Assembly (NCBI RefSeq): GCF_023973145.1
Contig: NZ_CP099546.1
Coordinates: 3,224,001 to 3,288,000 of the forward strand
Length of the DNA: 64,000 bases
Source of the DNA: Natronosalvus vescus
Lineage (GTDB): Archaea; Halobacteriota; Halobacteria; Halobacteriales; Natrialbaceae
Reading direction: 5' to 3'
This document shows, one piece after another, positions 1 through 12,200 of this stretch; position 1 is the first letter of the stretch, and the number at the start of each line of letters is the position of its first letter. Both the position numbers and the translations under genes were made by a program. The notes beneath the pieces are model-generated. The model saw only the letters and a list, made by a program, of their open reading frames with translations, was not told the origin of the DNA and ran no database searches.

Positions 1-236
1 GTTCTGACTGGTACCTCCGCGAATCCGACCCGCTCGAGTTCGACCAGTGGTTCCTTGGCCGTTCGGGCGGCTTCCACCGAGTCGTAGAGCCCCTGACGAA
101 GATAGAGCACGTCGAACGCGGATGGCGTAAAATACACCACACCCCGGAGTGTGTCGCCGAGGCTGGTGCGTGCGGCGCTCACAAGGCCGGTCGCCACGTC
201 GTCACTGATGGACGTTCTGAAATCTTCAGCAATCAT
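1..236 (-). CDS. Conserved haloarchaeal protein of unknown function, N-terminal part only
   Basis: Reading the minus strand from an ATG at 236 gives about 78 open codons that run off the left edge. The visible product starts MIAEDFRTSISDD and has a core LVSAARTSLGDTLRGVVYF followed by YLRQGLYDSVEAA. It looks like a small haloarchaeal family of unknown function (soluble, acidic, no catalytic motif that I can recognise). It is divergent from the surface-protein gene at 379, and the 142 bp between them must hold both promoters. The C-terminus lies outside the window, so the assignment is tentative. Confidence 0.55.
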   Translation of the reverse strand, partial: MIAEDFRTSISDDVATGLVSAARTSLGDTLRGVVYFTPSAFDVLYLRQGLYDSVEAARTAKEPLVELERVGFAEVPVR

Positions 237-378
237 CGAACACATAGAGGTGCTACACCATATCAAGGATTTCGCCTACAGTTACACGAATCCATCAGAA
301 CCTCGGTAAGCCAATTTGTCAAACCATCAGGCCCATCGTGAATGTGTTATTAGTACGTCATCTGTGGTACCCTCGAGT

Positions 379-2919
379 ATGCGGCGCAGAGAACTCATGG
401 AAGTGGGGGCCAGCATGTTGGCTGTGTCCATGACGGCACGACAGCGCCGATCGCCCGCTTCACAGTCCCAGACCGGCACCGCTATCGAACAGCTCGTCTC
501 TGACACGTACGACCAACTTGGACTCACGACCGGGCTCTCGCCGTCGGGGGACGTCGTGGTGTACGGGTTCGACGACGGAAACGTGATGATCCACGATGAC
601 GACCACGACGGCGAGGTGATCCCTCTCTCCGTCGATCGATACGTCAGCCACCTCCTCGTGCGTGAACCCCAGACCGCAATCGTCGCCTGGATGGACGCCG
701 ATCTGTTCGGCCCACTGGATCTCGAGGTCGGTGACGGCCCGCTCGTCGAACACCGAGGGCTGTGGGCTATCGACGCGACGACCGATGGTGAGCGAATCGC
801 ATCCGTCTCCCATCCCGCCGACACCGTCGGCAGCGTTGGCGTCGCGGACGGCCAGGGGTCAGTGATGTGGTCGTCGCCGCTCGAGGAGGCAACCGGGTAC
901 GCGGTCGCGATCACCGAAAACGGCGAGTACGTCGCAGTCGGGGCCGCCCACTACTGGGAAGACGGGGTCGACCCTGCCGGTCGTCCGGGGATCCGACTGT
1001 ACGACGACACCGGTACTGAACTGTGGCATCACGACCACGATGAAGACGTCCTCTCGATTGGCATCTCCACCGCACACGAGGTGGTGGCCGCGGGAACGGA
1101 CGACGGCCAAACGATCGTCCTCAACCTCGAAGGAGACCTGCTCTGGGAGAGCGATGAGTATGGTGGGTGGATCGCCCTCTCTGGCAATGGCGAGACGATT
1201 CTTTTGTCGGAAACGGACGGAACGCTCGTTGCACTCGAGTCGACCACCGGAGACGAACGCTGGATCGCCGACGTCGACATGTGGGTCGGGGAGGATCTCA
1301 GCGTCTCCGACGACGGGGCACGATGTTTGCTTGCCGACCGCGGCGAAGGTGAGTTCACTCTCGTCGACGAGGGAGAGACGGTCTGGACGGAATCACACGA
1401 CGTCGGCCCCGGCCGTGGCACACTCGCCGGCGATGGCAGTATGTGGAGTACGATCGTGACCGATCTCGAGGACGAGACGAGTCTGCTGGAAGCCTATCGC
1501 GATCCGGAGGCGGTCTCGGAGTCTGAACCTACGTCTGGGAACGCATCGACCGACGAGGATGACGACGAATCGTCGGGAACTGATGGGCCCGTCTCACTCG
1601 AGCTCGTCGACTACTACATCCTCGGCAACGATCCCGACGAGGAATACATCACGCTACGGAACACCGGTGATGAGACGCTCGAGATGGCGGGATGGATCCT
1701 CCGCGACCGCGAAGACGGTGGTCGTGTTAACGTGAATCTCTCACCGTTCGTGTTTCCGAGTGGGTTCACGCTCGAGCCAGGCGTAGAGGTGACCATTGTG
1801 AGCGGACAGGGGGAACCGACGGGCGACTCGCTCTACTGGGGACAAGACAACCAACACATCTGGAACGAGGATGGTGATGTCGTCATCGTCCAGAAAGCGT
1901 CTGAAGAGGAAGTTTTCAGAGCGGATATCACCGCCAACCCCGAGAATAACGAAAACGGAAATGATTCGCCAGTCTCGCTCGCACTCGTCGATTACTACAT
2001 CGATGGCGGTGATCCACAGGAGGAACACATAACGATACGAAACACCGGTAATGCGGCTCTCGATCTCACCGGCTGGCGGATCGAAGATGCTCACGGAGTC
2101 CCAGCCTCCAACATCTCTCCGTTCGAATTTCCACCTGGGTTCACGCTCGATCCGGGTGCAGACGTGACCTTCGTCACTGGTCAAGGGAACAATACGGCCG
2201 ACACACTCTACTGGGGATACGGGCGACAGGTGTGGAACGAAGACGGTGATACTGTCTATGTGTACGATGGAGAGGAGAATCTCCACCTCGAGGAACAGAT
2301 CGCCTCAGATGATTCCACGAACGGAGAGCCATCGAATGGCGAACTCACGGTCACAATCGACCACACGAACGACCCAGTCGAAGCCGGCGAGCATCTGCAG
2401 GTAGTGGCAAACGTAGCGAATACCGACACTTCAGACAGCAGCGATACGGTCGAACTGGTTGTGGGCGGTGAGGTGGTCGACTCCCAGTCGGTGACGGTAT
2501 CCGGGGAGACAACCCAACGCGTCGAAATGGGTTATACGACCCATCCCGTCGAACAGGATGTCTCGTTCGAGGTGACGGTGCGAACGAGCGACGACAGCGC
2601 CTCGACGACGGTTTCAGTGTTTACCACGACTGACGACGGAGATGGTGAACCCGATTCTGCGGACGATAATACGGACTCGGATGATGAGACCGACGACCCT
2701 GGAGAGCAAGACGACGGAGACACAGACGAGCCAGAAGACACAGACCAGCCTGCTGAGTCGGACGACCCAGACGATTCGGACGACACCGAGGAAGAGTCGG
2801 AGAGCCCAGACGATTCGGATGATTCCAACGGAGAATCGGATCCCGATTCAGCGGAGGGCGAAGACTCACCTGCAGGTTCTGATAACGGGGATGAGACGGA
2901 AGATAACAGTAGCGAATAG
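379..2919 (+). CDS. Secreted beta-propeller protein with two lamin-tail domains, a CARDB domain and an acidic C-terminal tail
   Basis: The ATG at 379 is preferred over an in-frame TTG at 316 because it places MRRRELMEVGASMLAVSM at the N-terminus, a short twin-arginine-like export signal. Residues ~40-375 are WD40/PQQ-like blades (recurring patterns such as LWESDEYGGWIALSGNGE). Two lamin-tail domains follow at ~405-515 and ~530-637, each with LVDYYI, EYITLRNTG or EHITIRNTG, and a WNEDGD end. A CARDB-like Ig domain at ~655-747 begins VTIDHTNDPVEAGE, very like the CARDB domain of the giant protein encoded just downstream. The last ~100 residues are Asp/Glu/Ser-rich with no hydrophobic anchor. 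Family knowledge: lamin-tail domains are found in extracellular prokaryotic proteins and nucleases. I infer a surface or matrix protein, perhaps working with the next gene. Confidence 0.75.
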   Translation: MRRRELMEVGASMLAVSMTARQRRSPASQSQTGTAIEQLVSDTYDQLGLTTGLSPSGDVVVYGFDDGNVMIHDDDHDGEVIPLSVDRYVSHLLVREPQTAIVAWMDADLFGPLDLEVGDGPLVEHRGLWAIDATTDGERIASVSHPADTVGSVGVADGQGSVMWSSPLEEATGYAVAITENGEYVAVGAAHYWEDGVDPAGRPGIRLYDDTGTELWHHDHDEDVLSIGISTAHEVVAAGTDDGQTIVLNLEGDLLWESDEYGGWIALSGNGETILLSETDGTLVALESTTGDERWIADVDMWVGEDLSVSDDGARCLLADRGEGEFTLVDEGETVWTESHDVGPGRGTLAGDGSMWSTIVTDLEDETSLLEAYRDPEAVSESEPTSGNASTDEDDDESSGTDGPVSLELVDYYILGNDPDEEYITLRNTGDETLEMAGWILRDREDGGRVNVNLSPFVFPSGFTLEPGVEVTIVSGQGEPTGDSLYWGQDNQHIWNEDGDVVIVQKASEEEVFRADITANPENNENGNDSPVSLALVDYYIDGGDPQEEHITIRNTGNAALDLTGWRIEDAHGVPASNISPFEFPPGFTLDPGADVTFVTGQGNNTADTLYWGYGRQVWNEDGDTVYVYDGEENLHLEEQIASDDSTNGEPSNGELTVTIDHTNDPVEAGEHLQVVANVANTDTSDSSDTVELVVGGEVVDSQSVTVSGETTQRVEMGYTTHPVEQDVSFEVTVRTSDDSASTTVSVFTTTDDGDGEPDSADDNTDSDDETDDPGEQDDGDTDEPEDTDQPAESDDPDDSDDTEEESESPDDSDDSNGESDPDSAEGEDSPAGSDNGDETEDNSSE

Positions 2920-3222
2920 TGCAAAACGGTCGAATCGCTAGGCAACAGGATCACACCCTTTCAGACCCGACCGTTCGATAGTGGGCTCGAACGGCCTCCA
3001 GGAGATTCGATCGCCATTTTCGGTCATCGGGTTGGGAGATACCCTCGTAGCGCTACCATTCTCTCGAGTCTGGGGATGCAGGGGTGCTGTATCGACGATT
3101 GGCTCCAGCTTGACACCCTCGGAATGGGGACGAGTATTCTCGATGTAAGTGACCTAAAGGTAACCTATGATATAACCTCCCAGTTAGCACAGGTATTTCC
3201 TCGGCCGCTGGACATATAATTC
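2920..3222. other. Intergenic region upstream of the giant surface-protein gene
   Basis: No coding region is visible in these ~300 bp. AT-rich patches at about 3166-3176 (atgatataacc) and 3209-3219 (acatataattc) are the only TATA-like stretches. The first is well placed to start a transcript with a short leader. The second is too close to the ATG at 3223 to be its TATA box. No clear hairpin terminator for the upstream gene was seen. Confidence 0.4.
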
Positions 3223-6200
3223 ATGAAGCCACGACATTCGCAACGGCCAGCACATATCCGTATTCTCGCTATTCTCTTTTCACTGCTTATGATTGGGTCA
3301 GTCGTCGCACCGGTCGCCGCGGCAGGTGGCATCGGGGTGGACGCGCCAGCGCAGTCGGAGTCCGGGTTCGACTCGCTAACCGACACCACGATACTGCAGG
3401 AATCGAGTACGGACGACGACTCGAGTTCGACGGACAGTGGTGAGGAACCGGACGACGGTTCGAGTGACTCAGGTGAATCCGGCCAGGTGCAAACGATATC
3501 GGCCAGCGACGCGTCGTGTGACCTGACTGTTGAATCTGGTGAGTCTATTCAGTCGGCGATCGCCACGGCTGACTGGGGTGAGAAGATCTGCGTCGACGCC
3601 GGAACCTACGAGGAGGATCTGTGGATCGACACCGGCGGGGTGACGCTTGTCGCGAACGGAGAAGTGACGCTGATTCCCGACGAGGAGACGTGGACCGGTG
3701 TCTACGTCAACGCCAGCGGCGTCACGGTCGAGGGCCTCGAGGTTCGGGAATTCTCTCGAGGCATCCACGTGGCGTCCGAGACGAGCAACGTCGAAATCCG
3801 GGAGAATCTACTGACGGCGAACGACGTCGGTGTCAATCTCGCGGCGGTCACTGGAACCGTCGTTGACGCCAACACCATTACGAACAACAGCGAGAACGGA
3901 ATCATCTTCGCCGGGTTTTCAGCCCAGGAAAACGTCGAGATTACGAACAACACGATCACGCACAACGAGTACCACGCGATTAACGCGATCGCTTCGACGG
4001 GTTCGAACGGGGCGACCGGAACCCTCGTCTCCGGAAACACCATATCGAACAATACTGGCAGCAGTACTTCACCGGCGATCACGTTCAGGCGCTCGAGCGA
4101 CACGATCGTCGTCGACAACGACATCCAGCACGACGGTCAGATCGCGATCGACTTCCGTGACTATTCGTACGACGCTTTGATCGAACGAAACACGATTACA
4201 AACACCTCGCGAGGCATTCACCTCGGTGACGTCTCTTCGATCGTGATTCGCGACAACGACATCGAGGGTCTGACAGCGTCTGCCATCTGGATGCGCGCGT
4301 CGAGTTCGATTGAGATCGTCGACAACCGACTCGACGGTAACCAGCAGGGGATCAGATCCGGGGGACTAGATACGCTCCTCGTCGAGAACAACACGGTCTC
4401 GAGCGAGCGAACAGACCTTAGTCTGTCCTCGACAACCGATGCGACGGTTCTCGAGAACGAATTCGCTACTGGAGTTCAGATAACGAGCGGGACGAACGAA
4501 CAGGAGATGGATCACTTCCTCCACGAGTTCGACGACAACACGGTCGGGGGTGATACGCTCGTCTACGTGCGAGACGTAGACGGTGTGACGATCGACCCCT
4601 CTAGTCATCCGGACGCCGGTCAGATCATCGTCGCGAACTCGACGAACGTGGAAATCTCGAACTTCGAGCTCGCCGGCACCGTCGCCGCTATTCAACTCGG
4701 GGTGACCGATGGAACGGTCGTCACGAATAACAAGATCGAAGACGGTAACGAGGGCGGGCCGGGTGGTATCGTCGATATGGGCTCAACCGGGACGATAATC
4801 GAGCACAACGACGTCTCGACCGTGATGTACGGCATTCGCTTGGTCGGCGGCACCGAAAACGTCGTCCGAGAGAATACGGTGAGCGACACGTGGGGCCCAG
4901 GCGGTGATGCGTACACCTTCGGCATCCTGGTCGAGCGGTACGGGACGGATCACGAGGTTCGTGACAACACGGTCACCGGCTCGTACAGCGACGGTATTCA
5001 CGTCGCGAACCGGGCTCACGGGACGCTGGTCGAGGGCAACACGCTCGAAGCCAACGGCCGACACGGCCTTCAGATCCGGTGGAACGCCCACGACTCTGTG
5101 GTTCGAGACAACGAAATCTCCGGTAACAACGACTACGGGATCTACCTCGAACGCGCCGAGCGAACGGTGGTCGAGGGCAACGACGTTTTCGAGAACACGC
5201 TCGGGATCGTCGCGGGTCGTGACGCCGACGATCTGCTAATCGAGGACAACGCGGTCACCGACAACAGTCGACAGGGCATTCAACTCGAACCACCAGGCGC
5301 ATTCTCCTCTGGAGACGCCCCGTACAACGCGACGATTCGCCACAACGTGATCACGGACAACGGCCACGAGGGGATTCTCCTCGATGAGGCCGCGGACGCG
5401 ACGATCACGGGCAACACGATCGTCGACAACGGACACGTCGATCCGACCTGGTCGTACATCACCTACGGTAACGGCATCGAACTGCGCGACGCAGTCGACG
5501 CGACGGTCGCAGAGAACACGATCGAGGGATCGGTCGTCGACGGCCTGGTCGTCGGGGCCGGCTCGGCTAATGCAATCCTGTCGAACAACACGGTTGCCGA
5601 CAGCGGCGAACGCGGAATCTACGTCGACGCGGGGAACGCGACGCTCCGTGACAACGCCATCGCGGGCAACCCCGAGGGGGTCGTCTCGGGTGGCGACGAG
5701 GTCGACGCCCGCTGGAACTGGTGGGGAGACGTGAGTGGGCCCAGCGGCGGCGAGTCGGATCCCGTCAACGGGACGATAGCCGATGGATCGGGCGACAGCG
5801 TCGGCGAAAACGTCAGGTTCGATCCGTGGCTCGCCGCAGATCCAGACGCAGATCCCTTCTTCGAGGTGACGATCGACTCGACGAACGCGCCCGTCGAAGC
5901 CGGTGAGTCGATCACGGTCGACGTAACCGTCCTGAATACCGGCGCCGAGAGCACCGGGTCTATCGAGCTCGAGGACTTCGACCGCACAGTCGTCGACACG
6001 GCCACCGATGTCGAACTCGAGAGCGGTGAACAGACGACGATCCAGCTGTCGTGGTCGACCGACGAGACCGATGTCGGCCTCGGTGACGTGACCGTCCGGA
6101 GCGACGACGACGCCGACAGGGCGCCAGTCGCGATCCAATCCGGTGGCGCCGTCGAACTCGAGGAATGCGCCGCGATTCATTTCGCAGGCACCTACACGCT

Positions 6201-9200
6201 CGCCGGTGACCTCACGGGAAGCCAAACCTGCATTGAGATCACCGCGGACGACGTGGAAATCGACGGGCAGGGCCACACCCTCGAGGGTGTCGGCGTGGTG
6301 GACGACGGGACGCAGTACGGGATTTACGTCAACGACGCGGACAACGTCTCAATCAGCGACGTGACGATTGACGGCTGGGACACCGGGTTGTACGTCGCCG
6401 GGAATGACGGCGTTTTCACGGACGTACTCGTCGAGAACGGAGGTACTGGCGCGGAGTTCGGTAACGCAGACGACAACGAGGTGACGAACCTCACGGTCAG
6501 GTATACCGAGAACCGGGCGCTTACCGTCGGTGGTTTCTCACACATTCCGGCCAGCGGGAACACGTTCACGAACGTCACGGCGTACGACACCGAACGGAGT
6601 GGCGGTGGATTCGATCCGGGTGCGATCAATCTCGGATGGGCAGCAAGTAACAACGAGTTCGTCGGGGTGAACGCCTCCAACAACACCGCCGGTATCCGTA
6701 CGGCAAGCGGTTCGTCGTCGAATACACTCGTGGACGTCGAAGCCCACGACAACGACCGGTATGGGCTGAATCTCGAGTCGTCGAACGGCGACGTCTTCGA
6801 CGGCGTCAAGGTCTCGGGCAACGGCTGGCATGGGATTCGAATCAACGGCGACTGGAACTCGTTGTCCAACGTGACGGCGACGGATAACGACGGAACGGCG
6901 ATCTACCTCACGAGTGTGAGCACCGATCCGTCCGTCGTGGGGAACTCACTAGACTCGGTACTCGTTGAAGACACAGACGGAAACGGGATCGGTCTCAGCA
7001 ACGCCGTGGGAACCGAGTTCACCGACGTTACCATCGTCAACAGCACTGGCAACGCAGTCGACATGCGAAGTGAAGCGAATCACAACACGTTCACCGGCCT
7101 CTCGATCCACGGGGGCGAGTCGAATGCCGTCTACCTCGATCCGGGTCAGTACGACAATAACGACGATAACACGTTCAAAGACGTTACCATCTCGGATAAC
7201 CAGGGCGGTATGTCGCTCTTCGCCGACCGTACGACCGTCACGAACCTGACCGCCAAAGACATCGGGGGAACAGCCCTCAGTCTCTCTGGCTCAGCTACCG
7301 ACAGCGTCGTTACTGATGTCTCGATCAGCAACGTTTCGACGGGTGTGGGTATGTCCGGAAGCCCAACGAACAACGAGGTATCCAACGTCTCGATCACGGA
7401 TGCGGGAACTGGTCTCTCCGTTTCCGGGGCCGATAACCATCTGTCGAACGTGACGGTGACCGACAGCGCCACCGACGTTTCGGTTGGGCCCACGACGAAC
7501 ACCACCTTCGAGAGAATCCACCTTGAGGGATCGACGCTCTCGTTTGACGGCCAGGACGTCACTATCGACGGAACGTCGGTACCCGAGACTATGCCCGAAA
7601 CGGGCTATCCGATCGACGCGTACGTGAACGTGACGGCGAACGGCGATGCGCCTCTCCTGACAGAACTCGGGTTCCACTACGATGAAGCGGATGTCGACGG
7701 TCTCGATGAGGCTACACTCGAGCTCTGGCGATATGACGACTCCGGCACTTGGGAGTCGGCGAGTGAGGCGTCCTACGACGTCGGCGTCGACACGGACGAG
7801 CGGTTCGTCTACGCGACGAACGTCACCGAAGTCTCCACTTTCGGCGTCTTCGCGGACACCTCGCCCCAGGCGTCGATCACGCACCCGTCGCTGTCGGACG
7901 AGGAGGTCGTGCAGGGTGAGTCGGTCACGGTCACCGCACAGGTGACGAACGTCGGGCTCGCCGACGGGGAACTCACGATTCCGCTCGAAGTGAACGGCCA
8001 GGCCGTCGCCAACGAGACGGTCACGCTCGACGTCGACGAGTCCGAGACGGTCTCGATCACGCACGTCTTCGACGAGTCGGGCGAATTCGACGTCTCGATC
8101 GACGGCCTTTCGGTGGGCACCGTCACCGTCCTCGCGAGTGCCGACGTGCTGATCTACGGAGCTGACGCGGACGAGACGGCTGTGACGCTCGAGGAGACGA
8201 TCACGGTCACCGCCGACCTGTACAACAGCGGCGACGTACCGGACGAGCACACGGTCAACCTGACCGCTGACGGCGATGTCGTCGACGAAACGACCGTCAC
8301 CGTTGATCAGGGAACCAACCCCGGCCTCGTGGAACTCGAGTGGACACCGACGGCTGCGGATTTGCCGTCGGGCGAAGATAGCGCCGAGTTCGACCTGGGA
8401 CTCGACGGATTCGTCGTCGGCTCGGTGACGGTCGTCGACCAGTACTCGGACATCCAGGTGATTGCGGCATCCACTGCTGACACCGAACTGATCGAGGGCG
8501 AGGAGACGTACGTGATCGGGTCGGTCTACCAGGCAGGGAACGTGGAGGGAACTGAAGAGATCGAACTGACGGCGACGCACAACGAGACGGGCGAGACTGA
8601 GGTAATCGACAGCCAGGACGTCACACTCGCGCCGGGATACTACCACCTGGGTGCACTGAACATCTCGTTCACCCCGGACGAGCCGGGTCACTACGACCTC
8701 GAGTTAGGTGATCGGAACGCCGGCTGGGTGGACGTCGAACCTGCCGAGTCCGATATCCAGGTCATCGCCGCTTCGAGCACGGAGACCGAGTTGATCGAAG
8801 GCGAGGAGATGCACGTGATCGGCAGCATTTACCAGGCAGGCAATATCGAAGGAACCGAAGAGATCGAGTTAACGGCGACGCACAACGAGACGGGTGAGAC
8901 CGAAGTGGTGGGAACCCAGAACGTGACAGTCGCGCCAGGATACTACCACCTGGGTGCACTGAATATCACCTTCACCCCGGACGAACCAGGTCACTACGAC
9001 CTGCAACTGGGTGATCGGAACGCCGGCTGGGTGGATGTCGAACCCGCTGAGTCCGATATCCAGGTGATTGCGGCATCCACTGCTGACACCGAACTGATCG
9101 AGGGCGAGGAGACGTACGTGATCGGGTCGGTCTACCAGGCAGGGAACGTGGAGGGAACTGAAGAGATCGAACTGACGGCAACGCATAACGAGACAGGCGA

Positions 9201-12200
9201 GACCGAAGTGGTGGGAACCCAGAACGTGACGCTCGCACCGGGTTACTACCACCTGGGAGCGATCAACATCACCTTCACCCCGGACGAGCCAGGTCACTAC
9301 GATCTCAAGTTAGGTGATCGGAACGCCGGCTGGGTGGATGTCGAACCCGCTGAGTCCGATATCCAGGTGATTGCGGCGTCAACTTCTGACGTCGAACTGA
9401 TCGAAGGCGAGGAGACGTACGTGATCGGGTCGGTCTACCAGGCAGGGAACGTGGAGGGAACTGAAGAGATCGAACTGACGGCAACACACAACGAGACGGG
9501 TGAGACCGAAGTGGTGGGAACCCAGAACGTGACACTCGCGCCAGGATACTACCACCTGGGAGGGATTAACATCACCTTCACGCCGGACGAACCGGGCCAC
9601 TACGACCTCGAACTGGGTGATCGGAACGCCGGCTGGGTGGACGTCGAGCCGGCCGTAACGGACATTCAGGTGATCGCGGCGTCGACTTCTGACGTCGAAC
9701 TGATCGAAGGCGAGGAAACGCACGTGATCGGGTCGATCTACCAGGCCGGCAATATCGAGGGAACTGAAGAGATCGAATTGACGGCAACGCACAACGAGAC
9801 AGGCGAGACCGAAGTGGTGGGAACCCAGAACGTGACGCTCGCGCCGGGATACTACCACCTGGGAGGGATTAACATCACCTTCACCCCGGACGAACCGGGC
9901 CACTACGACCTCGAACTCGATGGCCGGAATGCCGGCTGGGTGGACGTCGAGGAAGCCGTCACCGACATTCAGGTGATCGCGGCGTCCGCGTCGGACATCG
10001 AGATTTCCGAGAACGAGGAGACCTACGTGGTCGGGTCGGTCTACCAGGCGGGCAATATCGAAGGAACCGAAGAGATCGAGCTGACGGCGACCCACGAGGA
10101 CGGTACAGAGACGGTCGTGGGAACCCAGGACGTGACGCTCGCGCCGGGATACTATCATCTGGGCGCATTGAACGTGACGTTCGAACCCGAACAGAGCGGC
10201 AACTACACCCTCGAACTCGGTGGCACGTACGCAGGAACGGTGTACGTCGAGGAGATCGTCACAGACATCCAGGTCATCGCGGCATCTACCGCCGACGTCG
10301 AACTGATCGAGGGCGAGGAGACCTACGTGATCGGCAGCGTCTACCAGAACGGAAGCGACACCGCGACCGAGGAGATCGAGCTGACCGCGACCAATCAGGA
10401 GACGAACGAGACGCACGTCGTCGGCAGCCAGGAGGTGACGGTCGCGCCGGGATACTACCACCTCGGGGCGATCAACATCACCTTCACACCGGACGAGCCG
10501 GGGACGTACGACCTCGAACTCGATGGCCGGAACGCCGGTTTCGTGGAGGTAGAACCAGCGGTCTCGGATATTCAGGTAATCGCAGCGTCGACTGCTGACA
10601 CCGAACTGATCGAGGGTGAGGAGACGTACGTGATCGGGTCGATCTACCAGGCCGGCAATGTCGATGGGACCGAAGAAATCGAACTGACGGCGACACACAA
10701 TGAGACGGGCGAAACGGAGGTTATCGCCAGCCAGGAAGTCACGCTCGCGCCGGGATACTACCACCTGGGAGCGATCAACATCACCTTCACACCGGACGAG
10801 CCGGGCCACTACGACCTCGAACTCGATGGCCGGAATGCCGGCTGGGTGGACGTCGAACCTGCCGAGTCCGATATCCAGGTGATTGCAGCGTCCACCGCTG
10901 ACGTCGAACTGATCGAAGGCGAGGAAACGCACGTGATCGGATCGATCTACCAGGCGGGCAATGTCGAGGGAACCGAAGAGATCGAACTGACGGCAACGCA
11001 CAACGAGACGGGTGAGACCGAAGTGGTAGGAACCCAGAACGTAACGCTCGCACCGGGTTACTACCACCTCGGGGCGATCAACATCACCTTCACACCGGAC
11101 GAACCGGGTCACTACGACCTCGAACTCGATGGCCGGAGCGCCGGCTGGGTGGACGTCGAACCTGCCGAGTCCGATATCCAGGTGATTGCAGCGTCCACCG
11201 CTGACGTCGAACTGATCGAGGGTGAGGAGACGTACGTCATCGGGTCGATCTACCAGGCGGGCAATATCGGAGGAACCGAAGAGATCGAACTGACGGCGAC
11301 GCACAACGAGACGGGCGAAACGGAGGTTATCGCCAGCCAGGAAGTCACGCTCGAGCCGGGATACTACCACCTGGGGGCGATCAACATCACCTTCACACCG
11401 GACGAGCCAGGCCACTACGACCTCGAGTTAGGTGATCGGAACGCCGGCTGGGTGGACGTCGAACCCGCCGAGTCCGATATCCGGGTAATCGCGGCAGCTG
11501 CCACCGAGAGCGAGATTGCCTACGGCCAGGATACGCACGTGGTCGGGTCAGTCTACCAGGCCGGCAATATCGAGGGAACCGAAGAGATCGAGCTGACGGC
11601 AACGCACAACGAGACAGGTGAGACCGAAGTGGTGGGAACCCAGAACGTGACGCTCGCGCCGGGATTCTACCACCTCGGGGCTCTGAACATCTCGTTCACA
11701 CCGGATGAGCCGGGACACTACGACCTGCAGTTGGGTGAAAGGAACGCCGGTTGGGTCGACGTTTCCGATCCAGTAGTCGAACCGACCATCGTCGACGTCG
11801 ACGGCTACTCGACAGAGACCGACCCCGCAACCGGAAACGGCGTGGTGTACGCGAACGACGACGCCAGCGTGACGATCGACGTCGAGGCCGACCTCGACCT
11901 GACGACGGTGACGCTGTTGATCGACTCGCTCGAGACAACGTACATCGTCCCCGCGGACGCGACCCACGACGCTGGGGACACCTGGATTGCTGACGTTCCG
12001 TTCGGGAACCTCCCCGACGACGGCGAGTACGCGCTGTCGGTCATTGCGGTCGACGAACTCAATCACGCGGGAACGGTCGACGCCGACGAGACGCTCGTGA
12101 TCGACCGCGAGGATCCAACGCTGTCGGTCAGCCTCGAGGACGTCACCGGCGACGACGCCACTATCATCGTCGAAAGTGACGAACCGCTCGTGGACGCCCC

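Noticed and set aside
5236..6276. 346-codon minus-strand frame inside the giant gene
   Set aside because: Shadow of high-GC coding DNA; the sense strand encodes a clear beta-helix.
9379..11415. Long antisense open frame (678 codons) across the repeat array
   Set aside because: It arises because the repeated, GC-rich coding sequence lacks stops on the other strand; its product is Arg/Val/Asp-biased and merely mirrors the sense repeats.
8446..11775. Regular DNA repeats that could suggest a CRISPR array
   Set aside because: The period is 303 bp, the repeats are in frame with one open reading frame and have no short-repeat/unique-spacer structure; they are tandem protein domains.
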